Positions 1-8,960 of a stretch of DNA of 64,000 bases are shown here, in pieces. The position numbers and the translations under genes were made by a program. The notes under the pieces are model-generated. The model saw only the letters and a list, made by a program, of their open reading frames with translations. It was not told the origin of the DNA and made no database searches. The stretch's first letter is position 1; the number at the start of each line of letters is the position of its first letter. This stretch comes from Rhodovulum strictum (lineage in GTDB: Bacteria > Pseudomonadota > Alphaproteobacteria > Rhodobacterales > Rhodobacteraceae), in contig NZ_WJPO01000005.1 of NCBI RefSeq assembly GCF_009649175.1, forward strand, positions 100,687 through 164,686, read 5' to 3'.

Positions 1-1495
1 AAAGCCTCTGGTCGTAATCTCCAACGGCCGGTTCGGTGCGGATCACCGCGTCGAGATCGGCAAAGATCGCGCGCAATTCCTCCTCGCTCTCGGGGCTTTC
101 GCAGACCACAACCAGATTGGGCGTGTTCGACGAAGCGCGCACCAGACCCCAGCCGCCGTTCTCAAGCATGACGCGCGCGCCGTTGACGGTGACGATATCG
201 GAAATCGCCCGCCCGCCAAGGGGTTCGCCGCGCGCGCGCCGATCCTGAAGTTTCGCCACCAGCCGGTCGAGCACGGCATATTTCTCGGTATCGGCGCAAA
301 AGGGCGACATGGTGGGCGAGGAAAAGGTCCGGGGCAATGCGCGGCGCAGGTCCGAGAGCGAGCGGCCGGGATTGCGGTCCATCAGCTTGCAGATCTCGAC
401 CGCCACCCGCATCCCGCAATCGTAGCCCCGCCCCACGGGACCGGCGAGGAAATAATGGCCCGATTTCTCGAAGCCCGCCAGCGCGCCGGTGGCATGAACG
501 CGCCGCTTCATGTGGCTGTGGCCGGTCTTCCAGTATTCGGTGCTGGCCCCCAGCGCCCGCAATTCCGGGTCGCTGTGGTAAAGCCCGGTCGATTTCACAT
601 CGACCACGAATTTTGCACCGGGATACAATCTGGCATAGTCGCGCGCCAGGATCACGCCCATCTTGTCGGCGAAGATCTCCTCGCCCTCGTCATCGACCAC
701 GCCGCAGCGGTCGCCATCGCCGTCAAAACCCAGCGCCAGATCCGCGCCGCTTTCGCGGACCGCGCGGGCCATGTCGTGCAGCATCTCCATGGCTTCGGGA
801 TTCGGATTGTAGTTGGGGAAGGTGTAATCCAGATCGCAATGCAGCGGCACGACATCGACACCGATCCTGTCCAGAATCTCGGGCGCGAAATCCGAGGCGG
901 TGCCATTGCCGGTGGCGCAGACCACTTTCAGCGGACGCGACATGCGGAAATCCGCGACAAGGTCGTGGATATACGCCTCGCGCACGCCATCCTCGCGCTG
1001 CCAGCCGCCACCGGGACGGGCCTCGCCCAGCCCGCCCAGCACGATATCGCGCAGCTCGGCCATTTCCTCGGGGCCATGGGTCAGCGGCCGTTCGAACCCC
1101 ATCTTGACCCCGGTCCAACCATTCGGATTGTGGCTGGCCGTCACCATCGCAACGGCGGGCGCGTCAAGGTGGAACTGGCTGAAATAGGTCATGGGCGACA
1201 AGGCCGGGCCGATATCGCGCACCGTGATCCCCGCCTGCACCAGCCCCAGCATCAGCGCCTGCTTGATCGCCAGCGAATAGTCGCGATAGTCGTTGCCCAC
1301 CGCAATTTCCGGCCGGATGCCGCGGCGCATCATCTGGGTTCCGAGCCCAAGCCCCAGGGCAGTCATTCCGGGCAGGTTGATTTCCTGCGGATAACGCCAG
1401 CGCGCATCGTATTCGCGAAAGCCCGTGGGCACGATCATCGGGTCACGCAGGAAATCCCAGGTGTTCGGGCGAACCTCGGCATGCGGTCTGGTCAT
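1..1495 (-). CDS. phosphomannomutase/phosphoglucomutase, C-terminus beyond window edge
   Basis: Alpha-D-phosphohexomutase that would interconvert hexose 6- and 1-phosphates for sugar-nucleotide and envelope polysaccharide synthesis in the cytoplasm. Reading leftwards from the ATG at 1493-1495, the frame is open to the window edge, so about 498 residues are seen and the C-terminal end is missing. The phosphoserine loop TASHNP lies near residue 120 and the metal loop DGDGDR near residue 258; a GFEKSGHYF stretch follows, typical of the sugar-binding loop. The N-terminus reads MTRPHAEVRPNTWDF. Substrate preference (mannose or glucose) cannot be fixed from sequence. It runs in the same direction as luxI, which ends 139 bp upstream of its start. 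Confidence 0.9.
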   Translation of the reverse strand, partial: MTRPHAEVRPNTWDFLRDPMIVPTGFREYDARWRYPQEINLPGMTALGLGLGTQMMRRGIRPEIAVGNDYRDYSLAIKQALMLGLVQAGITVRDIGPALSPMTYFSQFHLDAPAVAMVTASHNPNGWTGVKMGFERPLTHGPEEMAELRDIVLGGLGEARPGGGWQREDGVREAYIHDLVADFRMSRPLKVVCATGNGTASDFAPEILDRIGVDVVPLHCDLDYTFPNYNPNPEAMEMLHDMARAVRESGADLALGFDGDGDRCGVVDDEGEEIFADKMGVILARDYARLYPGAKFVVDVKSTGLYHSDPELRALGASTEYWKTGHSHMKRRVHATGALAGFEKSGHYFLAGPVGRGYDCGMRVAVEICKLMDRNPGRSLSDLRRALPRTFSSPTMSPFCADTEKYAVLDRLVAKLQDRRARGEPLGGRAISDIVTVNGARVMLENGGWGLVRASSNTPNLVVVCESPESEEELRAIFADLDAVIRTEPAVGDYDQRL

Positions 1496-1634
1496 CGGCG
1501 GCTCCCTGGCGCGCTGTGGCTTTGCGGGGCCGGTTTATCCGATGCCGCCGCTTCTGCCCATAGACCGAAAAGATAAGCCAATCCATCCGGCTGCGGATGG
1601 CAGCCGGGCAATGCGGAACGCCCGCGCGCCCGGA

Positions 1635-2261
1635 TCAGGCGGCGCAATTCTCCCTGACCGGGGCGCGCGCCTCGCCGGCCAGACATGCGGGCATTGCGAG
1701 CACGGCGTAATTGCGGCCATCCTCGGAATTTCGATAGCTTTCGCCCAGTTGCCGCACGTCATAGCCAAGCTGCCGCAGCGCCCGCATCAAGGCCAGCGAG
1801 GACAGGCAGATCATCTGCGACGCCCCCCGCGCCCGGGCGATGCCGACCAGCCCATCGACGATCAGCCGCAGACATTCCGCCCGCTCGGCCCCGGTCTGAA
1901 GACTGTCGTCGATTACCAGACGGGTACATTCCCAGACGCCAGGGCTGGCAATGTCCTCGGGCATGATGCGGGGCGGGATATGCGGCAGCTTGCCCTGAAA
2001 GGCATCGCGCAGCATGTAGGTATGCGGTCCCCAGGTCGAGGTGGTGGGCATGGTCCGCGCTCCGCCGACCACGCGACCCTCGCGCAGCACGACCGAGTAA
2101 TGGGCCTGCGGCGTGTCGTACTGGTCCATCTCGACGATCCCGTCATGGGGAACGTCCCAGCCCAGTTGATCGACAAAGACCCGTTTTCGCAGCGCGAGGA
2201 AATCATAGAACGCAGGACCGTGCCGGTGCAGATCGGCGAAGGTGAAGCTCAGGTTGTGCAT
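1635..2261 (-). CDS. LuxI-type N-acyl-homoserine lactone synthase
   Basis: Makes an acyl-homoserine lactone signal from S-adenosylmethionine and an acyl carrier. The family's conserved residues are visible: LRKRVFVDQLGWDV (Arg, Phe, Trp), EMDQYD (acidic pair), GGARTMPTT, YMLRDAF and WECTRLVID. The length, 208 residues, fits the family. The ATG at 2259-2261 is preferred over an in-frame start 30 bp upstream because AGAGAGG sits 6 nt before it. It lies downstream of, and in the same direction as, a luxR gene, with a 15-bp palindrome in the gap between them. The signal's chain length cannot be predicted from sequence. Confidence 0.9.
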   Translation of the reverse strand: MHNLSFTFADLHRHGPAFYDFLALRKRVFVDQLGWDVPHDGIVEMDQYDTPQAHYSVVLREGRVVGGARTMPTTSTWGPHTYMLRDAFQGKLPHIPPRIMPEDIASPGVWECTRLVIDDSLQTGAERAECLRLIVDGLVGIARARGASQMICLSSLALMRALRQLGYDVRQLGESYRNSEDGRNYAVLAMPACLAGEARAPVRENCAA

Positions 2262-2390
2262 GGGCGGCCTCTCTTGTGCTTGCCGCCGCAAGTCTGGGCA
2301 GAGCCGGAGAGGTCTATAAACCTTAAAGTTGTATCACGAAGGCGTCACACACCCTTCAGGCAAGTCATTGTTGCAGAAAGGAAAACGAAT

Positions 2391-2405
2391 ACAACCATTG
2401 GTTGT
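2391..2405. promoter_or_regulatory. 15-bp palindrome upstream of luxI, candidate operator
   Basis: ACAACC-ATT-GGTTGT is a perfect 6-bp inverted repeat with a 3-bp spacer, 130 bp upstream of the luxI start and 43 bp beyond the luxR stop. It does not match the Vibrio-type 20-bp lux box in length. Binding by the adjacent LuxR is an inference from position only. Confidence 0.45.
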
Positions 2406-2447
2406 TTGTTGCCGACTGAATTCCCGCAGGAATCGCAACCCGCAGGG

Positions 2448-3059
2448 CTACAGGACGCCCCGGATCCGCGCGATCGACGCCGCCTGCGAGGGGGTTTGCG
2501 CCCCCAGCTTGCGCTTGGCATTGGACAGCCGCGCCTTGACCGCGCTCATCGAGATATCCAGCTCAGCCGAGATCTCCTTGAGCCGCATCCCGTTGGCCTG
2601 CATCCGCAGCGCCTCGGTCTCGGCGCGGGTCAGCTTGCGCGGCGGCACCCCGGCCTTGTGCAACTGGGTCACGATGGACAGCAACTCGCGCATCTCGACG
2701 ACGTTGAAGGGCCGGTCATGCCGCACGAAATTGCCGTAACTGCGCCGCCCCTTTTCCTCGGTGCACAGCACGCTGGTCACCGCGCCATGGCGCAGCCCGT
2801 GGCGTCGCGCCTCGCGCAGAACGCCGCGGGGATCGTCGATGCCCATCAGATCCCACGAGGTGACGCCGGTATTGGAGTAGACCCATTTCATCACGGGATC
2901 ATGCACCACAAGCCCGTGCAGGGTGTAATGCTCGACCCAGTCATCGGGCAGGCGGTTCAACTCCTCGGCCGGATAGGAAAAACCGACGCGCAACGCAACG
3001 TAGCAGCCCCCGGGGGCAAGCTCGTTCAGGCGGTCGGAAAATCTCTTGATCAGGCTCAT
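2448..3059 (-). CDS. LuxR-family quorum-sensing transcriptional regulator
   Basis: Autoinducer-binding activator or repressor of 203 residues. An N-terminal signal-binding domain (about 15-130, with W-x-Y and a conserved DPVMKW segment) is followed by a LuxR helix-turn-helix (about 143-195: LTRAETEALRMQANGM, then LKEISAELDISMSAVKARL). It is compact for the family, and the first approximately 20 residues look short. The start ATG at 3057-3059 has no strong ribosome site. It lies upstream of luxI in the same direction and is divergent from a second LuxR-like gene at 3171. Signal recognition is probably for the product of the neighbouring luxI, by context. Confidence 0.9.
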   Translation of the reverse strand: MSLIKRFSDRLNELAPGGCYVALRVGFSYPAEELNRLPDDWVEHYTLHGLVVHDPVMKWVYSNTGVTSWDLMGIDDPRGVLREARRHGLRHGAVTSVLCTEEKGRRSYGNFVRHDRPFNVVEMRELLSIVTQLHKAGVPPRKLTRAETEALRMQANGMRLKEISAELDISMSAVKARLSNAKRKLGAQTPSQAASIARIRGVL

Positions 3060-3170
3060 CAGGGGGTATGCGTCCTGTGTTCAATTACCGCGCCGAAACG
3101 TGTAATGGACCTTCCTAACAGGTGGCATCACAGAAAGCCACTCAACTTTTACGCGAGGGCGCGAAACATC

Positions 3171-3650
3171 ATGGACCGGGTAAGGAAAGTGGCCGAGCTG
3201 CTGTCCAGAATGGATCAGGTTTGCGACACGGGTTTCGCACTTGCCATCCACATTCGTTTCACGCGCCCGCTCCTGCTTTATCAAAGCTATCATCGGGCGT
3301 GGAGCGATTTCTATTCCGAGAACGGCCTGATGCTGACCGATCCCGTCGTGCGCTGGGGGCTCGAGAATACCGGCGTCCTGCTCTGGGACGATCCTGAACT
3401 TGACGATCCGGCCGACGTCGTGGCGCTGGCGCGCAAGCACGGGCTGCGCAATGGCGTAACGGTATCCACCGGGGCGCGGGCCTCGCGCACGATTTCGGGC
3501 CATACACGGTCAACGGGGCCGTTCACCGCCGACGAGATCGCGCATCTGCAATGCCTGGTCGAGACGGTACATGAGGTGACCGAGGGGCTTGATGCCCTCG
3601 ACGCCCCCGAGATGCAGGCGCTGCGCGCGCTCGATTTCTCGCGGCCCTGA
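3171..3650 (+). CDS. LuxR-type autoinducer-binding domain protein without DNA-binding domain
   Basis: A 159-residue protein that aligns by eye with the neighbouring LuxR over the ligand domain: SDFYSENGLMLTDPVVRWGL here corresponds to the VVHDPVMKWVYSNTG region there. It stops at LDAPEMQALRALDFSRP, the position where the helix-turn-helix begins in the neighbour (LTRAETEALRMQANGM). None of the three downstream frames restores an HTH. It may be an HTH-less receptor that sequesters signal or forms inactive heterodimers, or a truncated gene; the sequence does not decide. It is transcribed divergently from luxR across 111 bp. Confidence 0.8.
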   Translation: MDRVRKVAELLSRMDQVCDTGFALAIHIRFTRPLLLYQSYHRAWSDFYSENGLMLTDPVVRWGLENTGVLLWDDPELDDPADVVALARKHGLRNGVTVSTGARASRTISGHTRSTGPFTADEIAHLQCLVETVHEVTEGLDALDAPEMQALRALDFSRP

Positions 3651-3816
3651 CCGCGTCGCAGTCCCGTTACGCAGATCGCTTAACGCTCTGCGTGCAATGC
3701 CGAACGCCAGCGGATATGCTCGCCGCGCGTCAGGACAGGGAGGGTGCGGTGCGCGGAAATTGCGGAAAGCCTTGCGGCACGCGGCGGGGATGCGGCGCTT
3801 GCATGGGGAACGCGCG

Positions 3817-5646
3817 ATGACGGGGCGCGGGCTTGCCCCTTTCGATCCGTTCGGGCTTGGCCGCAGCGCCTGGCGGGTGAACGCGGTCGCGCTGGGCCAT
3901 GCCGGGGAAATCGCCCGCGATCAGGGCGAGCGCTGGCAGGCGGCATGGGCGCAGACCGCAACCGTGATGCGCGCGGCGCGGATGAGCGGGCGGCATGCGA
4001 CGGCGGCCGACTGGGCCGGGCATTGGCGCGACTATCTGCGCGATTCGGCCGAACGCGGGGTGCTGGCTGCCGACATCCTGCGCGAGCGTGCCGACGCCCT
4101 GCGCGCGGCCGAGGACGAGGGCGCGCCCCCTGCCCTGCCCCATGCGCAAGAGCCGGTGATGGATGCCGAGACGCTGGCGCGGCCCTGCAATGCGCGGCTG
4201 GTACGTCTGCTGCCCGCCAAGGCGCCCGAACCGGCTGCGCGGCCCGTGCTGCTGATCGCGCCGCGTGCGGGCGGGGCTGACGGGTTGCAGGGCGCGGCGG
4301 CGGCGGCGCTGGCCGCCGGGCTGCCGGTCTATGCAGCCGGTTTTGCCCGCCAGCCGGTGCCGGGTCAGACCATGGCCGATGTGATCGACGCGCTGGCCGC
4401 CTTTGCCGCCGCAATTGCCCGCCGTCACCCCGACGCACCCGCGCCGCTGGTGCTGGGCCAGGGGCCGGGCGGCGGGCTGCCGCTGGCTCTGGCCGCCGCC
4501 CATCCCGGGACGCCGGGGCTGGTGCTGCTGGATGCGGTGGCGCTGGCGCCGGGGCGGCCGGGCACCGGGGGGGCGCTGGCCGGGATGCTGTCCGATCTGG
4601 GCGGTGGGCTGTTCGACGGGGCGACGCCTGCGCTGGCGGCCATGCTGGACGATCCGCATGGCGGCTGGCTGCGCCCGCTGGCCACGATCCTGGCCGAGGC
4701 CGACCGCGCCGGGCCGCGCGTCACCGAGGCGGCGCGCCGGGGTGGCGGCCCCGCCCTGCTGACCGCAGAGGAGGCGCGCTGGGCCGCCGCAGCGCTGCCG
4801 CCGGGCGATCTGCTGGCGCGCAACGCCTTGGCATTGGCGCCGGGCCGTCCGCTCGATCTGCGCGCGATTTCGGTGCCGGTGCTGATCTGCCTGCGCCCGG
4901 GCGATCCCGCCGCCCGCCCGGCCGAGGTGCTGGGTTGGCTTTCCGGTACCCACGGCGACGCCGACGCGATCCGCGTCGCGGGCCAGCGCGTCGTGCTGCT
5001 GGACCATGCCGAGGCGCGGCCGGGGCTGGTGCTGGCGGGCCGGGTGGGCGAACGCCCCGCGCTTGATGCAATCGCGGCACTTGCACCGGGGCTGTACCGG
5101 ATGAGTGTCGAGGCGATCGAGGGGCGTGGGTCTGCGCGGCGGGCCGTGCTGTCGCTCGCTCCCTGCGCGCTGGATGGCCCGGATGCTAACGCCCCGACCC
5201 ATGCCGCCGCCGCCCGCGCGCTGCGCATGCAGGCCGAAAGCTACGAGGCGTTCGCCCCTGCCCTGCGCGCCACCATCGCCCCGCCGCTGGCCGACGCCTC
5301 GCGCGCGCTGCACCCGCTGCGGCTGGGCCGGGCGGCGCTGTCCTCGCAGAACCCCCTGCTTGGACCGGTCAAACCCGCCGCCGCGCGCCTGCGCGAAACG
5401 CGCCAGCCCGCGCCGCCCGACAACCCCTTTCTCTGGATGGAGCGGATGGGGTTCGAACTGGCCGGGCAATGGCTGGATCTGGGCACCGCGATGCGCCGGG
5501 CCGCCATCGAGACCGGCTTTCACGCAGTCTGGGGCAATCCCTGGATGCGTGCCTTCGGCGCCTTCGCGCCCGCCCCCGCAGCACCCGAAGCCCAGGCCGC
5601 CCCGGTCCGCAGCCGGACCCAGCCCACGGAGACTGCCGCCGAATGA
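3817..5646 (+). CDS. DUF3141-family alpha/beta-hydrolase-like protein
   Basis: A 609-residue protein of the DUF3141 family, which is sometimes labelled polyhydroxyalkanoate synthase-like and commonly precedes phosphotransacetylase-acetate kinase genes. An N-terminal helical part (about 1-120) leads into an alpha/beta-hydrolase region (about 145-420) with RPVLLIAPRAGG and PVPGQTMADVIDAL. The usual nucleophile elbow of the family (G-N-C-Q-G) reads G-Q-G-P-G near residues 214-218, so the nucleophile appears lost. The ATG at 3817 is chosen because GGGGAA lies 6 nt upstream; the frame is open further upstream without family similarity. It overlaps the next gene by 4 bp (ATGA). Its biochemical role is unknown. 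Confidence 0.75.
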   Translation: MTGRGLAPFDPFGLGRSAWRVNAVALGHAGEIARDQGERWQAAWAQTATVMRAARMSGRHATAADWAGHWRDYLRDSAERGVLAADILRERADALRAAEDEGAPPALPHAQEPVMDAETLARPCNARLVRLLPAKAPEPAARPVLLIAPRAGGADGLQGAAAAALAAGLPVYAAGFARQPVPGQTMADVIDALAAFAAAIARRHPDAPAPLVLGQGPGGGLPLALAAAHPGTPGLVLLDAVALAPGRPGTGGALAGMLSDLGGGLFDGATPALAAMLDDPHGGWLRPLATILAEADRAGPRVTEAARRGGGPALLTAEEARWAAAALPPGDLLARNALALAPGRPLDLRAISVPVLICLRPGDPAARPAEVLGWLSGTHGDADAIRVAGQRVVLLDHAEARPGLVLAGRVGERPALDAIAALAPGLYRMSVEAIEGRGSARRAVLSLAPCALDGPDANAPTHAAAARALRMQAESYEAFAPALRATIAPPLADASRALHPLRLGRAALSSQNPLLGPVKPAAARLRETRQPAPPDNPFLWMERMGFELAGQWLDLGTAMRRAAIETGFHAVWGNPWMRAFGAFAPAPAAPEAQAAPVRSRTQPTETAAE

Positions 5647-7037
5647 ATGTTCAGGAAAACCGGGTATTTGGCGAGGTCGCCATCGGCGACAGCGCCGAGG
5701 TGGTGCGGATCTGTACCGAGGATGATTTCTACGTCTTCGCGACGGCATCGGGCAATCACAACCCGATGCATCTGGCGGGGCTTGATGGCGATGGGGATGG
5801 CACGGTCGAGGCGGTGGCCCCGGCGATGTGGGTCGCCTCGCTGGTTTCGGCGGTGATCGGCAATATCCTGCCCGGGGCGGGGGCGCTTTACCGGGCGCAA
5901 TCGCTGCGCTTTCTGGCCCGTGCCCATGCCGGGGACGAACTGGTGGCGCGGGTGCGCGTGACCGAAAAGCGGCCGCCCGACGGGCTGGTGATGGCGACCG
6001 AGGTGGTGCGGAAATCCGACGGCGCAACGATCCTGAGCGGCGAGGCCGAGGTGCAGGCGCCCGCGCGCAAGATGCGCTTCGACGATCTGGAGATCCCCGG
6101 CCTGCTGATCGAGCGGCACCGCCATTTCGACGCGATCATCGCCCGCGCCGAGCCCCTGCCGCCGCTGCCGACCGCCGTTGTCGCGCCCGAAGAGCCCAAT
6201 TCGCTGGGCGGCGCGCTTCTGGGGGCGCGACACACCATTATCGCGCCAATCCTGGTCGGCGATCCGACCAGGATCGCGGCGGCGGCAGACGCGCTGGGGG
6301 CGTCGCTGGACGGCATCGAGATCGTCGCGGCGCCCGATCATGCGGCTGCGGCCCGTCTGGCGGTCGATCTGGTGGCGCAGGGCCGGGCGGCGGCGCTGAT
6401 GAAGGGGCATCTGCATACGGATGTGCTGCTCAAGGCGGCGCTGCGCAAGGAAAACGGGCTGCGCGCGGGCCGTCGCTTTACCCATGTCTTCGTGATGGAT
6501 GTGCCGGGCGTGGCGCATCCGCTGCTGGTCACCGATGCCGCGATCAACATCGCACCCGATCTGCGCACCAAGATGGATATCGTGCAGAACGCCATCGACC
6601 TTGCGCGCTCGATCGGGATCGACGAGCCCAAGGTGGGGGTGCTGTCGGCGGTCGAGACGGTGAACCCCGACATCCCCTCATCGCTTGATGCCGCGCTGCT
6701 GTCGAAGATGGCCGAGCGCGGGCAGATCACGGGCGGGATCGTCGACGGGCCGCTGGCGATGGACAATGCCGTGGACATCGCGGCCGCCCGCACCAAGGGC
6801 ATCCTCGGCCCGGTCGCGGGCCGGGCCGAGGTGCTGGTGGTGCCCAATATCGACGCGGGCAACATGCTGGCCAAGCAGTTGACCCATATCTCGCATGCCG
6901 AGGGGGCGGGGGTGGTGATGGGGGCGCTTGTGCCGATCATCCTGAACTCGCGCGCCGATGACGACAAGGCGCGGCTGGCCTCCTGCGCGGTGGCGGCGCT
7001 GCATGATGCGCGGCTGCGCGGGCGGCTGGCGGAGTAG
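5643..7037 (+). CDS. MaoC-like domain / phosphate acetyl(butyryl)transferase fusion
   Basis: A 464-residue fusion. Residues about 1-140 resemble a MaoC (R)-enoyl-CoA hydratase; residues about 150-464 are a phosphate acetyl/butyryltransferase that converts acyl-CoA and phosphate to acyl phosphate and CoA (ARTKGILGPVAG and NIDAGNMLAKQL are typical). In the hydratase motif, normally S-G-D-x-N-P-x-H, the sequence reads S-G-N-H-N-P-M-H: the catalytic Asp is Asn38 while His43 is kept. It starts inside the stop of the DUF3141 gene and ends 3 bp before acetate kinase, so the three genes form one operon. The transferase probably works with the downstream kinase to make ATP or to activate acetate or propionate. 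Confidence 0.9.
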   Translation: MNVQENRVFGEVAIGDSAEVVRICTEDDFYVFATASGNHNPMHLAGLDGDGDGTVEAVAPAMWVASLVSAVIGNILPGAGALYRAQSLRFLARAHAGDELVARVRVTEKRPPDGLVMATEVVRKSDGATILSGEAEVQAPARKMRFDDLEIPGLLIERHRHFDAIIARAEPLPPLPTAVVAPEEPNSLGGALLGARHTIIAPILVGDPTRIAAAADALGASLDGIEIVAAPDHAAAARLAVDLVAQGRAAALMKGHLHTDVLLKAALRKENGLRAGRRFTHVFVMDVPGVAHPLLVTDAAINIAPDLRTKMDIVQNAIDLARSIGIDEPKVGVLSAVETVNPDIPSSLDAALLSKMAERGQITGGIVDGPLAMDNAVDIAAARTKGILGPVAGRAEVLVVPNIDAGNMLAKQLTHISHAEGAGVVMGALVPIILNSRADDDKARLASCAVAALHDARLRGRLAE

Positions 7038-7040
7038 GCC

Positions 7041-8231
7041 ATGGCGGATGTGCTGACGCTGAACGCGGGGTCGTCGTCGCTGAAATTCGGGCTGTTCGAA
7101 CTGGGCGGCCCCGGCGCCGAGCCCGCGGCCCGCATCCTGGGCGAGATCGACCGGATCGGCAACGGGACGCAGATGCGGGCGCGGACTGCCGAGGGCGCGG
7201 TGCTGGCGGACGCGCCGCTGCCGCCCGGGGACGCGGCCGATCACGCCGGGGCGCTGGCGCATGCGCTGGACCTGATCGCGCGGGTCCGCCCCGATGCCCG
7301 GATCGCCGCGGTCGGCCATCGCGTGGTGCATGGCGGCCCCGATCACGCCGCGCCGGTCCGGCTGACGCCCGAGGTTCTGGCGGCGCTGGCCCGGCTGGAA
7401 CCGCTTGCACCGCTGCACCAGCCGCACAACCTGGCGGGCGTGCGCGCGGCGCTGGCGGCCTTTCCGCAGGCGGTGCAGGTCGCCTGTTTCGACACCGCCT
7501 TTCACCGCCATCACCCCTGGGTGAACGATACGTTCGGGCTGCCGCGGGCCTATTACGACAAGGGTGTTCGGCGCTACGGCTTTCACGGGCTGAGCTATGA
7601 CTACATCGCCGGGCGGCTGGCCGGGCTTGCGCCGCATCTGCATGCCGGGCGGGTGATCGTCGCGCATCTGGGCAACGGGGCGTCGATGTGCGGGATGATC
7701 GGCGGGCGGTCCATCGCCTCGTCGATGGGATTCTCGGCGCTGGACGGGCTGCCGATGGGCACGCGCTGCGGCCAGCTTGACCCCGGCGTGGTACTTTACC
7801 TGATGCAGCACGAGGGCATGGGCGCGGCCGAGATTGCCGATCTGCTGTATCGCCAATCCGGGCTTCTGGGGCTGTCGGGGCTGTCGCATGACATGCGCGA
7901 ACTGGAAGCCGCGGGGACCGACACCGCGCGGCAGGCCATCGGCTATTTCGTCTTCCGCATCCGCCGCGAACTGGGCGGGCTGGCGGCGGCGCTTGGCGGG
8001 CTTGATGCGCTGGTCTTCTGCGGCGGCATCGGCGAGCACTCGGCCCATATCCGGCAAAAGGTCTGCGAGGGCATGGGCTGGATCGGCATGGAACTGGACG
8101 AGAGCCGCAACCTTGGCAGCGAAACCGTCATCAGCACCGATCTCAGCCGCGTGCGCATCCTCGTCATCCCGACCGACGAGGAAATCGTCATCGCACGGGC
8201 GGCACGCGATCTGGTCACCCCGCCCGGCTGA
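7041..8231 (+). CDS. ackA: acetate/propionate kinase
   Basis: Interconverts acyl phosphate plus ADP with acetate (or propionate) plus ATP. The 396 residues carry the family signatures: NAGSSSLKF at the N-terminus, GHRVVHGG, CFDTAFH (catalytic Asp), RRYGFHG, HLGNGASM, GTRCGQLDPG and GGIGEHS near the C-terminus. It starts 3 bp after the phosphotransacetylase fusion, completing a PTA-ACK pathway. Its 3' end overlaps the convergent ceramidase-like gene by 17 bp. Acetate versus longer acyl preference cannot be told; the butyryltransferase flavour of the partner leaves both open. Confidence 0.95.
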   Translation: MADVLTLNAGSSSLKFGLFELGGPGAEPAARILGEIDRIGNGTQMRARTAEGAVLADAPLPPGDAADHAGALAHALDLIARVRPDARIAAVGHRVVHGGPDHAAPVRLTPEVLAALARLEPLAPLHQPHNLAGVRAALAAFPQAVQVACFDTAFHRHHPWVNDTFGLPRAYYDKGVRRYGFHGLSYDYIAGRLAGLAPHLHAGRVIVAHLGNGASMCGMIGGRSIASSMGFSALDGLPMGTRCGQLDPGVVLYLMQHEGMGAAEIADLLYRQSGLLGLSGLSHDMRELEAAGTDTARQAIGYFVFRIRRELGGLAAALGGLDALVFCGGIGEHSAHIRQKVCEGMGWIGMELDESRNLGSETVISTDLSRVRILVIPTDEEIVIARAARDLVTPPG

Positions 8232-8886
8232 CGCCGTCCGCGCCTGCGCATGCGGCATGGTAGCGGCGATGGACCTCGATCATCCAGCCCAGCATCGCGG
8301 CGTTCAGGATGTGCCACAGGAAATGCGTCCCCAGGGGCAGCACCGCGCAAAGCGGTTCGTCCAGCGTGCGGAAGGTCAGCGACAGCACCAGAAGCCCGCC
8401 GCCGATCGCCAGCCCCCGTGCCGTTTCGGGCGCCCGCCGCGCCAGCAGCCCCGCATGGATCAGGATCAGCAGCGCCACCGGCGCATAGCCCGCGGATGAG
8501 CCCAGAAAGCCAAGCTGCCCGAACAGCCAGCCCGCCCCCGCCGCATAGGGCAGAAACAGCGCCGTCAGCCCCAGCGCGGGCCATCTGCCCAGACCCCAGA
8601 AATCCCGATGCGCCGCATAAAGGTAAAGCAGGATGAAACCCAGGATCGGCAGGACATCCGCCATCGCCGCCCAGAGCGTCGCATGGGTGTGGAACAGGAA
8701 GCTGCCCAGCCCGATCACCGCCAGCACGACACACAAGGCCCGGCCCAGCACCAGCCCGCGCGTCCGCCGCCACATCACCGCCGCCGCGATCAGGAAGGCC
8801 GCGTTCGTCACCGCGTTCACCGGTTCCGACCAGTATCCTGCATCCGTGCGTTCGCAATAGGCGTTCACCTGGGCCATCCAGTCCAT
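8215..8886 (-). CDS. ceramidase-domain integral membrane protein
   Basis: A 223-residue protein with about seven hydrophobic segments, of the alkaline ceramidase/CREST-type membrane hydrolase family. Expected metal ligands are visible: Ser and His in GSFLFHTHATLW, Asp in MADVLPIL, and the pair H-x3-H in GTHFLWHILNA near the C-terminus. The ATG at 8884-8886 is chosen because GGGAGG precedes it by 8 nt. The substrate in a bacterium is uncertain; ceramide or another amide lipid is only family inference. It is convergent with ackA (17-bp overlap) and divergent from the MBL hydrolase gene across 74 bp. Confidence 0.8.
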   Translation of the reverse strand: MDWMAQVNAYCERTDAGYWSEPVNAVTNAAFLIAAAVMWRRTRGLVLGRALCVVLAVIGLGSFLFHTHATLWAAMADVLPILGFILLYLYAAHRDFWGLGRWPALGLTALFLPYAAGAGWLFGQLGFLGSSAGYAPVALLILIHAGLLARRAPETARGLAIGGGLLVLSLTFRTLDEPLCAVLPLGTHFLWHILNAAMLGWMIEVHRRYHAACAGADGVSRAG

Positions 8887-8960
8887 GGAAATTGCCTCCC
8901 GCTCTGCTAGTCTTGCCCCCGACCTAGGCCGCAGGGCCGCCAATTCACAGGGAGGCAGAC

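Noticed and set aside
3109..3123. ACCT-TCCTAAC-AGGT between luxR and the HTH-less receptor as a lux box.
   Set aside because: It is 15 bp long, the arms are only 4 bp, and the classical site is 20 bp; too weak to call.
3730..6027. Minus-strand open frame of 765 codons.
   Set aside because: Antisense shadow of the DUF3141 and phosphotransacetylase genes.
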